The notes under the pieces were generated by a model. It was given only the letters and a program-made list of their open reading frames with translations, ran no database searches and was not told the origin of the DNA. A stretch of 17,113 bases of DNA. It comes from M55B112 sp040880545. GTDB taxonomy: Bacteria; Bacteroidota; Bacteroidia; Bacteroidales; GCA-2748055. Position 1 is the first letter of the stretch; each line of letters begins with the position of its first letter. This document shows positions 6,346 to 14,558 of the stretch, one piece after another. The stretch spans positions 1-17,113 of the forward strand of contig JBBDIE010000146.1 in NCBI GenBank assembly GCA_040880545.1. The letters run 5' to 3'. The position numbers and the translations under genes are program-made.

Positions 6346-7599
6346 GTGAAGGGGCGGGATTCAAAACCACATATAGGTATTTTCGGAAGAAGGAACAGCG
6401 GCAAGAGTTCACTCATCAACTCTCTCACGGGACAGGAGGTTGCCATTGTTTCAGAAGTAGCTGGCACCACAACGGACCCGGTGAAAAAGTCGATAGAAAT
6501 TCCCGGTATAGGGCCGGTAGTGATGATCGATACGGCTGGGATGGATGATTTTGGGGAACTGGGATTGAAACGCGTGGGGAAGAGTCGGGAGATCATTGAT
6601 AAAATAGACCTGGCCATCCTGTTGCTTTCAGCCAATGAATTTGATGAGCAGGAGGAACTACTGATCAGGGAATTTGAAAAGTGGGAAGTTTCGTGGATCA
6701 TCATTCATAACAAAAGCGACCTTGCACCAGCAGAACAATCGCTGATCAGTAAACTATCCAAAGAGCAAGTACAAAAAATGGTGGATTATTCCACCGTGGA
6801 CCCGGTGAACAAGGAAATTGTCATCGCTTTGATCCGTGATCACATCCCTGAAACCGCCTACCTGTTTAAAACCATGGTGGGTGACCTGGTAAAGCAGGGT
6901 GACCTGGTGTTGCTGATCACTCCGATTGATGCCGAAGCACCCGAGGGGAGAATGATCCTGCCACAGGTACAGGTGATCCGGGATGTCTTGAATAATCATG
7001 CTGTTTGTGTGGTTGCACGCGAACACGAGATCAACAGCCTTTTGAAGCAGCTTCACCCCCGCCCTGCCCTGGCTATCTGTGACAGCCAGGTTTTCAGTAT
7101 GGCAGCGAAATCTGTTCCGGAAGAGATTCCATTGACCAGTTTCAGTACCGTTCTGGCAAGGTTCAAGGGCGACTTTCCGAACTACCTGTTGGGAACACCT
7201 AAACTTTCAGAACTAGCGGATGGGGATCATATTTTGATCCTTGAATCCTGCACCCATCATGTATCCTGTGATGATATTGGCAGGGAGAAGATTCCTAACT
7301 GGTTGACAAAATTCAGCGGCAGGGAGCTTACATTTGAAGTGGTAAGCGGTCTGAACAAAGTTCCTGGCAGCATCCATGACTACCGTATGGTGATCCAGTG
7401 CGGTGGATGCATGATCACACGCAAACAGCTTATTAACCGTCTGAAACCCGCGATTGACGCCGGTATCCCTGTTACCAATTACGGAATGGCCATCGCTTAC
7501 ATGATGGGGATCTATGAGCGGGCCATAGCACCATTCATGAAGGACAAACAAACTGCAACCGATAATCCGGAACATGACATTCGCCACAATACTCAATAA
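6346..7599 (+). CDS. hydF: [FeFe]-hydrogenase maturation GTPase HydF
   Basis: HydF is the scaffold on which the 2Fe subcluster of the [FeFe]-hydrogenase H-cluster is assembled and delivered to HydA. This 417-residue protein has the usual three parts. The GTPase domain shows Walker A GRRNSGKS (14-21), the TTT switch (41-43), DTAG (62-65) and NKSD (122-125). A middle dimerisation domain follows. The cluster domain has C302-T-H304 with 47 residues before C352-G-G-C355, the CxH...CxxC set that holds the [4Fe-4S] cluster. The start is GTG at 6346; a stop lies in frame 15 bases upstream, so no other start is possible nearby. Its end overlaps hydE by 26 bp, so the two are coupled. HydG and the hydrogenase itself are not in the window. 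Confidence 0.96.
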   Translation: MKGRDSKPHIGIFGRRNSGKSSLINSLTGQEVAIVSEVAGTTTDPVKKSIEIPGIGPVVMIDTAGMDDFGELGLKRVGKSREIIDKIDLAILLLSANEFDEQEELLIREFEKWEVSWIIIHNKSDLAPAEQSLISKLSKEQVQKMVDYSTVDPVNKEIVIALIRDHIPETAYLFKTMVGDLVKQGDLVLLITPIDAEAPEGRMILPQVQVIRDVLNNHAVCVVAREHEINSLLKQLHPRPALAICDSQVFSMAAKSVPEEIPLTSFSTVLARFKGDFPNYLLGTPKLSELADGDHILILESCTHHVSCDDIGREKIPNWLTKFSGRELTFEVVSGLNKVPGSIHDYRMVIQCGGCMITRKQLINRLKPAIDAGIPVTNYGMAIAYMMGIYERAIAPFMKDKQTATDNPEHDIRHNTQ

Positions 7600-8686
7600 A
7601 AAGGATTTTAATCCGGAAGACCTGGCAGTAATGCTGACCGCTAAGGGTGAGGAGCGAAAACTCCTGTACAGCCATGCAGCAAAGATCAAACAGCAATATG
7701 TGGGAAATAAGGTCTATTTCAGGGGATTGATCGAGTTTTCCAACATTTGTTCCAAGGATTGTTACTATTGCGGAATCAGGAAAGGTAATAATAAAGTGGA
7801 ACGTTACAATCTGACAGATGATGAGATCCTGGAGGCGGCACACTTCGCCTACAAAAACAGGTATGGATCGGTGGTGATACAGGGGGGTGAAATAGCATCC
7901 CCGAAATTCACGGAACGGGTAACCTTCCTCTGCAGGGAGATCAAACAACTTTCGGACAATTCCCTGGGCATTACGCTTTCACTGGGTGAACAGACACCCG
8001 AAACATATGCCCAATGGAAGGAGGCAGGCGCCCACAGGTACCTGTTGCGCATTGAAACAGCATCACCCGGGCTATATAAGAAGATCCATCCCCGCGACAG
8101 TCACCATCAATTCGAGGCCAGGTACAACTGTCTAAAGACTCTGCAGGAACTGGGTTACCAGGCAGGTACCGGTGTGATGATCGGACTGCCGTTTCAAACC
8201 ATTGACGACCTCGTGAACGATCTTCTTTTTATGCAGAAGTTTGATGTGGATATGGTGGGGATGGGTCCTTATATTGAACATCCTGATACCCCGCTATACC
8301 AGTTCAGGGGGGAACTTCTTCCCATCGGTGAGCGTTTTGACCTGGCGCTGAACATGATCGCCACCTTGCGTATACTCATGAAAGACATCAATATCGCTGC
8401 AGCCACTGCACTGCAGACAATTGATCCGATGGGAAGAGAAAAGGCGATCAGGCTGGGGGCCAATATCATCATGCCCAATATTACCCCGGGATCATACAGA
8501 AACGATTATGCATTGTATGAAAACAAACCTTGTACCGATGAGGATCCGGATCAGTGCGCCAACTGTTTGGATGTACGGATCAAACTGGCTGATGGAGAGA
8601 TTGGATACGGGGAGTGGGGTGATTCAAAACATTATATGAAAAGGAATCGTTTGAAAACATTGTTGCCCGGTAAAACTGCACTTTAG
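7574..8686 (+). CDS. hydE: [FeFe]-hydrogenase maturation radical SAM enzyme HydE
   Basis: HydE is a radical SAM enzyme that helps build the 2Fe subcluster, acting between HydG and HydF. The 370-residue protein carries the radical SAM motif C59-x3-C63-x2-C66 in FSNICSKDCYYCGIR, followed by VVIQGGE, the RIETASPGLYKKIHP segment and the GVMIGLPFQT and GPYIEHPDTPL motifs, all typical of HydE rather than of BioB or PylB. A second cysteine set, C320-x7-C328-x2-C331, matches the optional C-terminal cluster site known from Thermotoga HydE. The ATG at 7574 lies inside the end of hydF, so translation is probably coupled. The short 108-bp gap behind it contains the promoter-like box of the next gene and no clear terminator. 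Confidence 0.95.
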   Translation: MTFATILNKKDFNPEDLAVMLTAKGEERKLLYSHAAKIKQQYVGNKVYFRGLIEFSNICSKDCYYCGIRKGNNKVERYNLTDDEILEAAHFAYKNRYGSVVIQGGEIASPKFTERVTFLCREIKQLSDNSLGITLSLGEQTPETYAQWKEAGAHRYLLRIETASPGLYKKIHPRDSHHQFEARYNCLKTLQELGYQAGTGVMIGLPFQTIDDLVNDLLFMQKFDVDMVGMGPYIEHPDTPLYQFRGELLPIGERFDLALNMIATLRILMKDINIAAATALQTIDPMGREKAIRLGANIIMPNITPGSYRNDYALYENKPCTDEDPDQCANCLDVRIKLADGEIGYGEWGDSKHYMKRNRLKTLLPGKTAL

Positions 8687-8745
8687 TTAATATTGCTGTT
8701 ACATACCTGAACTTGTTATCCCAGCTTCGTCTTTCGTCATTTTAT

Positions 8746-8753
8746 TATATTTG
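8746..8753 (+). promoter_or_regulatory. Possible -7 box for the Rid-family gene
   Basis: TATATTTG fits TAnnTTTG exactly and lies 41 bases ahead of the GTG start at 8795. No good TTTG is found at the -33 distance, so a separate promoter is likely but not certain. Confidence 0.5.
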
Positions 8754-8794
8754 ATATTTATTAGAATTTCAGATATTTAACAAAATTATTTTTA

Positions 8795-9196
8795 GTGAGC
8801 AGAAAAAGCATAAACCCAAAAACGCTGTTTAGTTCAGTCCCGTATGGGTTTTCGCAGGTTGTGGTTGCGGATCCGGGAAAAATTGTAGCTGTCTCCGGAC
8901 AGGTTGCCTGGGATGAAAACCAGAACATTGTGGGGGAAAACGATCTGGGGAAACAAACTGAAAAGGCGATGGCTAATGTGAAAACAGCCATTGAAGCGGC
9001 CGGCGGTACCATGGAAGACATTATCATGTTACGCATTTACAAGGTGAAGTATCAAAAGGAGGATGGTGCGGTAATTAACCAGGTTTTGAGAGATACATTC
9101 GGAACGCAACACCCCCCGGCAAGTACCTGGGTAAGCGTAGACGGGTTGGCCAATGAAGATTTTATGATTGAATTAGAGGCTCTGGCCGTGATCTGA
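8795..9196 (+). CDS. RidA/YjgF-family protein (atypical)
   Basis: A 133-residue small trimeric-fold protein of the Rid (YjgF/YER057c/UK114) family. Classical RidA hydrolyses reactive enamine/imine intermediates made by PLP enzymes. Family marks are VAVSGQVAWDENQNIVG (32-47), the QTEKAMANVKTAIEAAGGTMEDII helix region, and the closing FMIELEALAVI. The active-site segment, usually PARSxV with an essential arginine, reads HPPASTW (106-112) with Ala109 in the arginine position. So enamine deaminase activity is doubtful, and it fits the Arg-lacking Rid subgroups of unknown function. It starts with GTG at 8795; the frame closes at a stop at 8762 and has no ATG between. It follows hydE in the same direction, 108 bp on, with its own likely promoter. 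Confidence 0.85.
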   Translation: MSRKSINPKTLFSSVPYGFSQVVVADPGKIVAVSGQVAWDENQNIVGENDLGKQTEKAMANVKTAIEAAGGTMEDIIMLRIYKVKYQKEDGAVINQVLRDTFGTQHPPASTWVSVDGLANEDFMIELEALAVI

Positions 9197-9542
9197 TCAG
9201 CCTTCCATTTCGGTTACAGTTACACAAACTCCGGTTTTTTGAACCATGTAATTGCTCACTTGTTAAAATGATCTGATTATATGCTTAACCTGGTTCTCTC
9301 AAACTAAAAAGAGTCTATCAATAAATGTGGAGTAGCTGGATCATAATGTTCGGGATCAAGGCGTGCAAAATATTTAATCCGCAGTATACTAAGGTACATG
9401 AGGAATTAAAATTTTTGTAATAATCCAGAACCGAGTGCAACAAGCTCAGGAATACCGCTTAAAATAAACTATTCATGAGTATATCGGACATTATGGACAG
9501 ACACAAAATTTTGTTAGTTTGAACCTAAATATACCTGAGTGA
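9197..9542. other. Intergenic region with a repeat copy
   Basis: No gene is seen in these 346 bases. The region holds dispersed repeat copy B (9310-9366), a CCGGTTTTTT run near 9231-9240 with only a weak hairpin ahead of it, and AT-rich DNA before the response regulator. TTAGTTTG at 9514-9521 resembles a -7 box with one mismatch and may belong to the response regulator promoter. Confidence 0.5.
9310..9366 (+). repeat. Dispersed repeat, copy B
   Basis: This stretch matches the reverse complement of 13-68: AGAGTCTATCAATAAA at 9310-9325 (15 of 16 identical) and the 32 bases 9335-9366 (30 of 32 identical). In the left region the copies lie in the opposite orientation. Stops occur in the frames, so it is not a protein fragment. 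It lies wholly between genes, between the Rid-family gene and the two-component system. Confidence 0.75.
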
Positions 9543-10220
9543 ATGAAAATCCTCATCGTTGAAGACGAGTTAGAACTTTCTCAATCGATTGTTGCCTATC
9601 TGAAAAGTGAAGGACATCTTTGTGAAAATGCCGCCACATTTGATTCGGCTTCTGAGAAGATCTCACTTTACCAGTATGATATTGTACTTGTGGATCTTAA
9701 TCTGCCGGATGGGAACGGCATTCATATTGTCAGTCAGTTAAAGAAAAATGATTTTAAAGGTGGCATAATCATTACCTCTTCACGAGACACAATCGACGAC
9801 CGGGTGCTGGGACTCGATTGCGGTGCCGATGATTATCTTGTTAAACCATTCTACCTTGCTGAATTGAATGCGCGGATAAAATCACTGAGCCGCCGGGTAC
9901 TTTATAGTGGAAACGATACCATTTCCATAAATGAAATAGAAATTAAACCCGATGAACACAAGGTATTTGCCAGTGGTACATTACTGGACCTCACCAGGAA
10001 AGAGTTTGAACTTCTGCTTTTCCTGGTGACCAATAAGGAAAAGGTATTATCCAAGGAATCCATCGCCGAGCATCTATGGGGAGACTACATGGATTCAGCG
10101 GATTCTTTTGATTTTGTGTATGCACATATTAAAAACCTGAGAAAAAAACTCCAGAACGAAGGAGTGGGAAAGTATTTGCAGACTGTTTACGGAGTAGGAT
10201 ATAAATTTGCAGAAAAGTGA
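9543..10220 (+). CDS. Two-component response regulator, OmpR/PhoB family
   Basis: A 225-residue DNA-binding regulator. The receiver domain (1-118) has the acidic pair Glu7-Asp8, the phosphorylated Asp51 (VLVDLNLPDGNG), a Thr/Ser switch near 78-80 and Lys101 (KPF). The winged-helix effector domain (about 125-223) shows LTRKEFELLLFLVTN, an LWGDYMDSADSFDFVYAHIKNLRKKL recognition helix region, and the VYGVGYKF end. It is expected to bind tandem sites once phosphorylated by the kinase that follows, with which it shares a GTGA overlap. Its targets are not known. The haem operon starts about 100 bp after the kinase, so it could be a target, but that is only positional. Confidence 0.93.
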   Translation: MKILIVEDELELSQSIVAYLKSEGHLCENAATFDSASEKISLYQYDIVLVDLNLPDGNGIHIVSQLKKNDFKGGIIITSSRDTIDDRVLGLDCGADDYLVKPFYLAELNARIKSLSRRVLYSGNDTISINEIEIKPDEHKVFASGTLLDLTRKEFELLLFLVTNKEKVLSKESIAEHLWGDYMDSADSFDFVYAHIKNLRKKLQNEGVGKYLQTVYGVGYKFAEK

Positions 10221-11485
10221 ACTTATTAACGAAAACGACCCTCTTTTTTATTACGATTGCCCTGTTTGTTTTGTTTGTGGGAGGAATCGTCTTCTACTTT
10301 TCATTCCGTTATATGATCTCCCGCGAGGTGAAAAAGGAATTACTGACAGAAATTTACAGGGTCGTGCTCCACCCGCCCCATGGTTATTTAATCGATAATG
10401 ACTCCCTTGTCTATGATCTGCCGGACCGATACCAGATAACCCCCATTGATGAAATTCATGAGCCCACCTTAAGCTTTAACGATACATTGTTGTTCGATCC
10501 CATCCTCGGCGGCTATCAGAACTACCGTACGATCAGGTATGAAACATTGTTGCGTGGCAACCCGGTACGTATTTCCATTTCCAAGTCGTTGCTGGTCTCC
10601 GATGAACTGGTTGAATATGTAGCCTTTGCAACGCTGGCACTCTCATTGATGCTGCTCTTGCTGATCATTGTATTCAACAGATACTTCTTTTCCCGTATAT
10701 GGGGAAATTTCTTTAATACCATCGATGTAATTAAAGATTACAATATTTCGGACACGTCTGAAATATCATTGCCTGAATCGGAAATAACCGAATTCAACCA
10801 GTTGAACCATGTATTTGTGAAGATGCATGAACGCATCAGACAGGATTACCAGAATCTGAAAGAATTCATTGAAAATACCTCTCATGAGATCCAAAACCCG
10901 GTGGCCATCATTAAATCCAGGGTGGACCTGTTGCAGCAAAACGAAAAACTTGACAAATCACAGCTGGAACTGCTCCAGAGTATCCAAAGCAATACCATCA
11001 GGTTATCGAACCTCAATAAGTCGCTGATCCTGCTCTCCAAAATCGATAACAACCAGTTTCCCGATAAAGAGGAGGTCAGCATTACCAGTCAGATAGACGT
11101 ACACATGGATAATTTTGAAGATATTATCCGTTCCAAAAATATCTCCCTGAATAAAACATACCCTGATCCGGTTACCGTGACAGCCGATCCCAGCCTGGTT
11201 TCCATCATGCTCCTGAACCTCCTGAAGAATGCGGTTTACCACAATCTCCCATCCGGTATGATTGAAATAACAGCCGAACCCGGCACCCTGGTAATTAAGA
11301 ATTCAGGCAAACCCCCGGAAATTCCACCGGAAGAATTATTTAACAGGTTTACCAGGTCCTCGGACAAATCCGATTCCCTTGGACTGGGCCTGGCTATCGT
11401 AAAAAAGATCTGTGATTATTATGGTTACGGCATCCGATATACTTACCGAGATCAGGTGCATATACTCACAATTACCGTCAGATAA
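10217..11485 (+). CDS. Sensor histidine kinase
   Basis: A 422-residue membrane kinase paired with the preceding response regulator. Transmembrane segments are at about 8-30 and 132-153, with an extracytoplasmic sensor of about 100 residues between them that resembles no ligand domain I recognise. A short linker leads to the HisKA domain with His223 in NTSHEIQNP. The ATPase domain has the N box LLNLLKNAVYHN (Asn338) and the GLGLAIV box near 389-395. The G1 box, normally DxGxG, reads KNSGKPPE, a form I have seen in other Bacteroidota kinases. Translation starts at GTG 10217, which overlaps the regulator stop as GTGA, so the two are coupled. The signal sensed cannot be read from sequence. Confidence 0.92.
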   Translation: MNLLTKTTLFFITIALFVLFVGGIVFYFSFRYMISREVKKELLTEIYRVVLHPPHGYLIDNDSLVYDLPDRYQITPIDEIHEPTLSFNDTLLFDPILGGYQNYRTIRYETLLRGNPVRISISKSLLVSDELVEYVAFATLALSLMLLLLIIVFNRYFFSRIWGNFFNTIDVIKDYNISDTSEISLPESEITEFNQLNHVFVKMHERIRQDYQNLKEFIENTSHEIQNPVAIIKSRVDLLQQNEKLDKSQLELLQSIQSNTIRLSNLNKSLILLSKIDNNQFPDKEEVSITSQIDVHMDNFEDIIRSKNISLNKTYPDPVTVTADPSLVSIMLLNLLKNAVYHNLPSGMIEITAEPGTLVIKNSGKPPEIPPEELFNRFTRSSDKSDSLGLGLAIVKKICDYYGYGIRYTYRDQVHILTITVR

Positions 11486-11579
11486 CACGGTATTTTCAGA
11501 CTTTCTGCGTTCCATGACCAAAAATTCCAATTTAATTCAAATTTGGGATCATATATTAGATGTCAAACTGCGTGTTTCT

Positions 11580-12845
11580 ATGATAGCTATTCTGGGAATT
11601 AGTCACAAATCTGCTCCTGTAAGTGTGAGAGAGGCTTTCGCCTTTGATGATCAGGAAAAGACAACCTTTATCAAACAGATTAAACAATCGCTCTCCCTGG
11701 AGGGAATCGTAATATTATCCACCTGCAACAGGACAGAAATTTATCTGCATACTGCGATTGCTAATAAGGGAGAGGTCTTCAACCGGATTGCCGATGCATT
11801 GCTGGAACACAAGCATGCTGCAAACCAGGACAGGGGAATTTTTTATTTCCTGACAGGAGCATCAGCTGTGGAGCATCTGTTTAAAGTATCCTCGGGTCTG
11901 GAATCGATGGTCATTGGTGAGGATCAGATCATAGGCCAGGTAAAGGAGGCATTTCGTCATTCCCAGAAAACAAAATCGGCCGACAGTATACTGTCAAGGT
12001 TGTTCACAAAGGCCATTGAGGCAGGTAAACGGGTTCGTACCGAAACACGGATAAAACGGGGAGCTGCTTCGGTGAGTTCTGCAGCTGCAGAGCTTTGCCA
12101 CAAAATATTTCCGGATCTTCAGACCATAACAGTCCTGATTGTGGGAGCAGGTCAAACAGCCGACCTGGTTTTACAGGGTATCATGAAGAAGATACAACCG
12201 GAAATTATCATTGCCAACAGAACCCCGGAAAGAGCTGAAAAATTGGCAAAAAAATACGGAGGCAGGGCCATCGCACTCTCTGCTGTAGAATCTGTCATTG
12301 CTCATTGTGACCTGGTCATTGCAGCCACTTCATCAAAAGAGCGGCTCATTACCAGGGAAATTGCAGAAAGTTCCATGGCGGGGCGTCAATTCAAAAAGCA
12401 GGTTTATATTGACCTGTCGGTACCTGCAAATATATCAAAGCAGGTAGATGAAATTGAAAAGGTGCGGTATTACGGAATGGATGAATTGCAGACCATTGTA
12501 ATAAAAAACATGGAACGAAGAAAATCTGCCATCCAACAGAGTATGATTGTTATTGGTGAAGTGATGGAAGAATTCATGCAATGGATGGATATTCAGAACC
12601 TGACCCCTACCATCATGTCCATCAAAGAGAATATGAAGAATTTTCAGCAAACTGAGCTTGAAAATTTCAAAAAGGTCAATAAAATAAAGGAACACGCCCT
12701 CATCGACCAATATTCAGAACATATTTCCGAAAAATATGCCCGGATATTTATCAGGAGACTGAAAGAAGTGACTGAAAATGGTAAGAATCCCGAATATTTA
12801 AGGGTCATTAATAACCTGTTTGAGCCAACCGGAAATGACAAATAG
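11580..12845 (+). CDS. hemA: Glutamyl-tRNA reductase
   Basis: First enzyme of the C5 pathway: it reduces glutamyl-tRNA(Glu) with NADPH to glutamate-1-semialdehyde. From the ATG at 11580 it has 421 residues, the normal length, and begins MIAILGISHKSAPVSVRE, the classic N-terminus. Cys49 in ILSTCNRTEIY is the nucleophile that forms the thioester. IGEDQIIGQVKEAF and AGKRVRTETRIKRGAASVSSAA follow, then the NADPH-binding VLIVGAGQTADLV and the C-terminal dimerisation helices. An open frame extends upstream to 11412 but would overlap the kinase by 74 bases and lacks family similarity, so it is rejected. The 94-bp gap holds CAAATTTG (11538-11545), a one-mismatch -7 box. HemA is the usual control point, so the operon promoter probably lies here. 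Confidence 0.95.
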   Translation: MIAILGISHKSAPVSVREAFAFDDQEKTTFIKQIKQSLSLEGIVILSTCNRTEIYLHTAIANKGEVFNRIADALLEHKHAANQDRGIFYFLTGASAVEHLFKVSSGLESMVIGEDQIIGQVKEAFRHSQKTKSADSILSRLFTKAIEAGKRVRTETRIKRGAASVSSAAAELCHKIFPDLQTITVLIVGAGQTADLVLQGIMKKIQPEIIIANRTPERAEKLAKKYGGRAIALSAVESVIAHCDLVIAATSSKERLITREIAESSMAGRQFKKQVYIDLSVPANISKQVDEIEKVRYYGMDELQTIVIKNMERRKSAIQQSMIVIGEVMEEFMQWMDIQNLTPTIMSIKENMKNFQQTELENFKKVNKIKEHALIDQYSEHISEKYARIFIRRLKEVTENGKNPEYLRVINNLFEPTGNDK

Positions 12846-13773
12846 CGTAGTAAAAATCGCGAGCCGCGGGAGCAGATTGGCGCTATACCAGGCAAACCAG
12901 GTAAAGATGGCACTTGAAAACCGGTTTCCGGAAATAGTATTTGAAATCCGGGTATTTAAAACCAAGGGAGACAAAATCACCGATGTACCGCTGTCAAAGA
13001 TCGGCGACAGGGGCCTCTTCACCAAGGTGCTTGAAGATGCACTCTTGGGGAATGAAGCAGACCTGGCGGTGCACAGCCTGAAAGATATGCCGACGGAACT
13101 GCCGGAAGGATTGAGCGTGACAGGGGTATTGCAAAGGGGTGAAGTACGGGATGTACTGGTCAGCGTAACCGGAAAAAAACTGGCTGATCTCGATGAAACC
13201 GATGTTGTTGCAACATCAAGTCTCCGAAGAACAGCCCAGCTGTTGCACTACAACAGTAACTTAAAGATTGTCGATATCAGGGGTAATATAGACACAAGGA
13301 TTAAAAAAATGGAGGAAGGTCATTGCACCGCCATGGTTATGGCAGCCGCCGGCTTACAGCGACTGGATTACCATGATAAAATTTCCGAAATCCTCTCCCC
13401 CGAAATTATGACCCCGGCAGTGAGCCAGGGAGCCATTGCCATCGAAATCAGGGAAGACGATCCAGCTATCGGACCCCTGGTGGAAGCGATTAACCATCTT
13501 CCCACCTTTGTTGCGGTTCAGGCCGAAAGAGCCTTTCTCAAAGCACTGGATGGAGGATGCCAGGTTCCCATTGGATGTTATACCGAATATTCAGGAGATA
13601 CCCTGAAGATATCGGGATTAGTCGCTGATACGGATGGCAAATCAATGATGAAAGATTCTGTTACCGGTAAGATCGGTAAAGCGGAGGAAACAGCCCTTTT
13701 ACTGGCCCAACGTTTCCTGGACAGGGGGGCAAAAGAGATGATACGTAAAATCAGAATTTTGAATGACTTATGA
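12835..13773 (+). CDS. hemC: Hydroxymethylbilane synthase (porphobilinogen deaminase)
   Basis: Joins four porphobilinogens into the linear hydroxymethylbilane. The chosen ATG at 12835 gives 312 residues, the usual length, beginning just ahead of KIASRGSRLALYQAN. A TTG at 12820 would add only five residues. Catalytic Asp84 is in HSLKDMPTELP; ATSSLRRTAQL (127-137) and DIRGNIDTR (148-155) bind the growing chain. Cys242 in GGCQVPIG carries the dipyrromethane cofactor. Its start overlaps the end of hemA by 11 bp and its stop overlaps the hemD start as ATGA, so translation of the three is likely coupled. Confidence 0.96.
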   Translation: MTNSVVKIASRGSRLALYQANQVKMALENRFPEIVFEIRVFKTKGDKITDVPLSKIGDRGLFTKVLEDALLGNEADLAVHSLKDMPTELPEGLSVTGVLQRGEVRDVLVSVTGKKLADLDETDVVATSSLRRTAQLLHYNSNLKIVDIRGNIDTRIKKMEEGHCTAMVMAAAGLQRLDYHDKISEILSPEIMTPAVSQGAIAIEIREDDPAIGPLVEAINHLPTFVAVQAERAFLKALDGGCQVPIGCYTEYSGDTLKISGLVADTDGKSMMKDSVTGKIGKAEETALLLAQRFLDRGAKEMIRKIRILNDL

Positions 13774-14558
13774 CCCTGGAAGGAAAGGTTTTCATATCAA
13801 CGGTCAGTGCCGGTAAATCGGCTGAGATCAGGAATATATTCCAACCGCTTGGCGCAACAGTGGTTGATTGTCCAATGACTGCAGTTGTTGGTAGTGATCT
13901 TACACCACAAGTGAAAGAGGTCATGATTAACCTGGGGAAATTTCACTGGATCATTTTTACCAGTGCGAACGGGGTCATCTTTTTCCACCGGTTTTTGCAG
14001 CAGTCAGGTAACAGTACCATGCTTCCCCCGAAAATAAAAGTGGCCGTAGTAGGACCCAAAACGGCACTTGCATTGGAAAAAACAGGTAGAACAGCTGATT
14101 TCACAGGGTCAGGTGACAGCGCGGAGAGTTTGCTGGATGAACTGATTGAAAACTTTTCCATGGAGGGATCTGAGATACTGCTGCCCCTGGGTAATCTTGC
14201 TCCTGAAACACTGGAAATAGGTCTGTCGGAAATAGCTGTTACAACACGAATGAATGTCTATCATACGATAAAAACGAATATTCGTGATACAACCCCGTTT
14301 AACCTGGTTAAAAGCAACAGGTACGACCTTGTTCTGTTCACCAGTCCTTCAGGTGTATTGAACTTTTCAGATACCCTGGGAACAGAGATTGAAAACCAGG
14401 GAGTAAGGGCAGCAGCCATAGGGAAAGTTACATCCAGGGCAGTTGATAAACAGGGATACTCATGCCTGGTAACAGCCAGCACTTCCACCTACCAGGGGCT
14501 GGCCGATGAAATAGTCAATTATTATAAATCCAAAAATAGAAGTTATGTCCTATCCTGA
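13770..14558 (+). CDS. hemD: Uroporphyrinogen-III synthase
   Basis: Closes hydroxymethylbilane into uroporphyrinogen III, inverting ring D. The family is poorly conserved. The 262-residue size, two-lobed layout and local motifs fit: a first lobe with VFISTVSAGKSAEI and WIIFTSANGVIFF, a linker with KVAVVGPKTALALEKTG, and a second lobe with ILLPLGNLAPETLE. VLFTSPSGVLNF and the AAIGKVTSRAVDKQGYSCLVTA segment complete it. Position between hemC and hemB makes the call firm. It overlaps hemC by 4 bp (ATGA) and hemB by 14 bp. Confidence 0.9.
   Translation: MTLEGKVFISTVSAGKSAEIRNIFQPLGATVVDCPMTAVVGSDLTPQVKEVMINLGKFHWIIFTSANGVIFFHRFLQQSGNSTMLPPKIKVAVVGPKTALALEKTGRTADFTGSGDSAESLLDELIENFSMEGSEILLPLGNLAPETLEIGLSEIAVTTRMNVYHTIKTNIRDTTPFNLVKSNRYDLVLFTSPSGVLNFSDTLGTEIENQGVRAAAIGKVTSRAVDKQGYSCLVTASTSTYQGLADEIVNYYKSKNRSYVLS

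Noticed and set aside
6179..6412. 77-residue open frame on the minus strand ahead of hydF
   Set aside because: It overlaps the hydF promoter and start and shows no protein-like pattern.
9200..9242. Intrinsic terminator behind the Rid-family gene
   Set aside because: There is a T run in CCGGTTTTTT, but only a 4-bp AGTT/AACT stem precedes it, which is too weak to call.
11412..11579. Longer HemA with 56 extra N-terminal residues
   Set aside because: It would overlap the kinase gene by 74 bases in another frame, and the conserved HemA N-terminus begins exactly at the ATG at 11580.
11560..11583. Seven-codon frame (MSNCVFL) overlapping the hemA ATG, as a possible haem leader peptide
   Set aside because: It has no run of regulatory codons and no terminator follows, so it is most likely chance.
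12820..12834. HemC start at TTG 12820
   Set aside because: It adds only five residues ahead of an ATG at 12835, which is the better start codon and sits at the expected distance from KIASRGSRLA.
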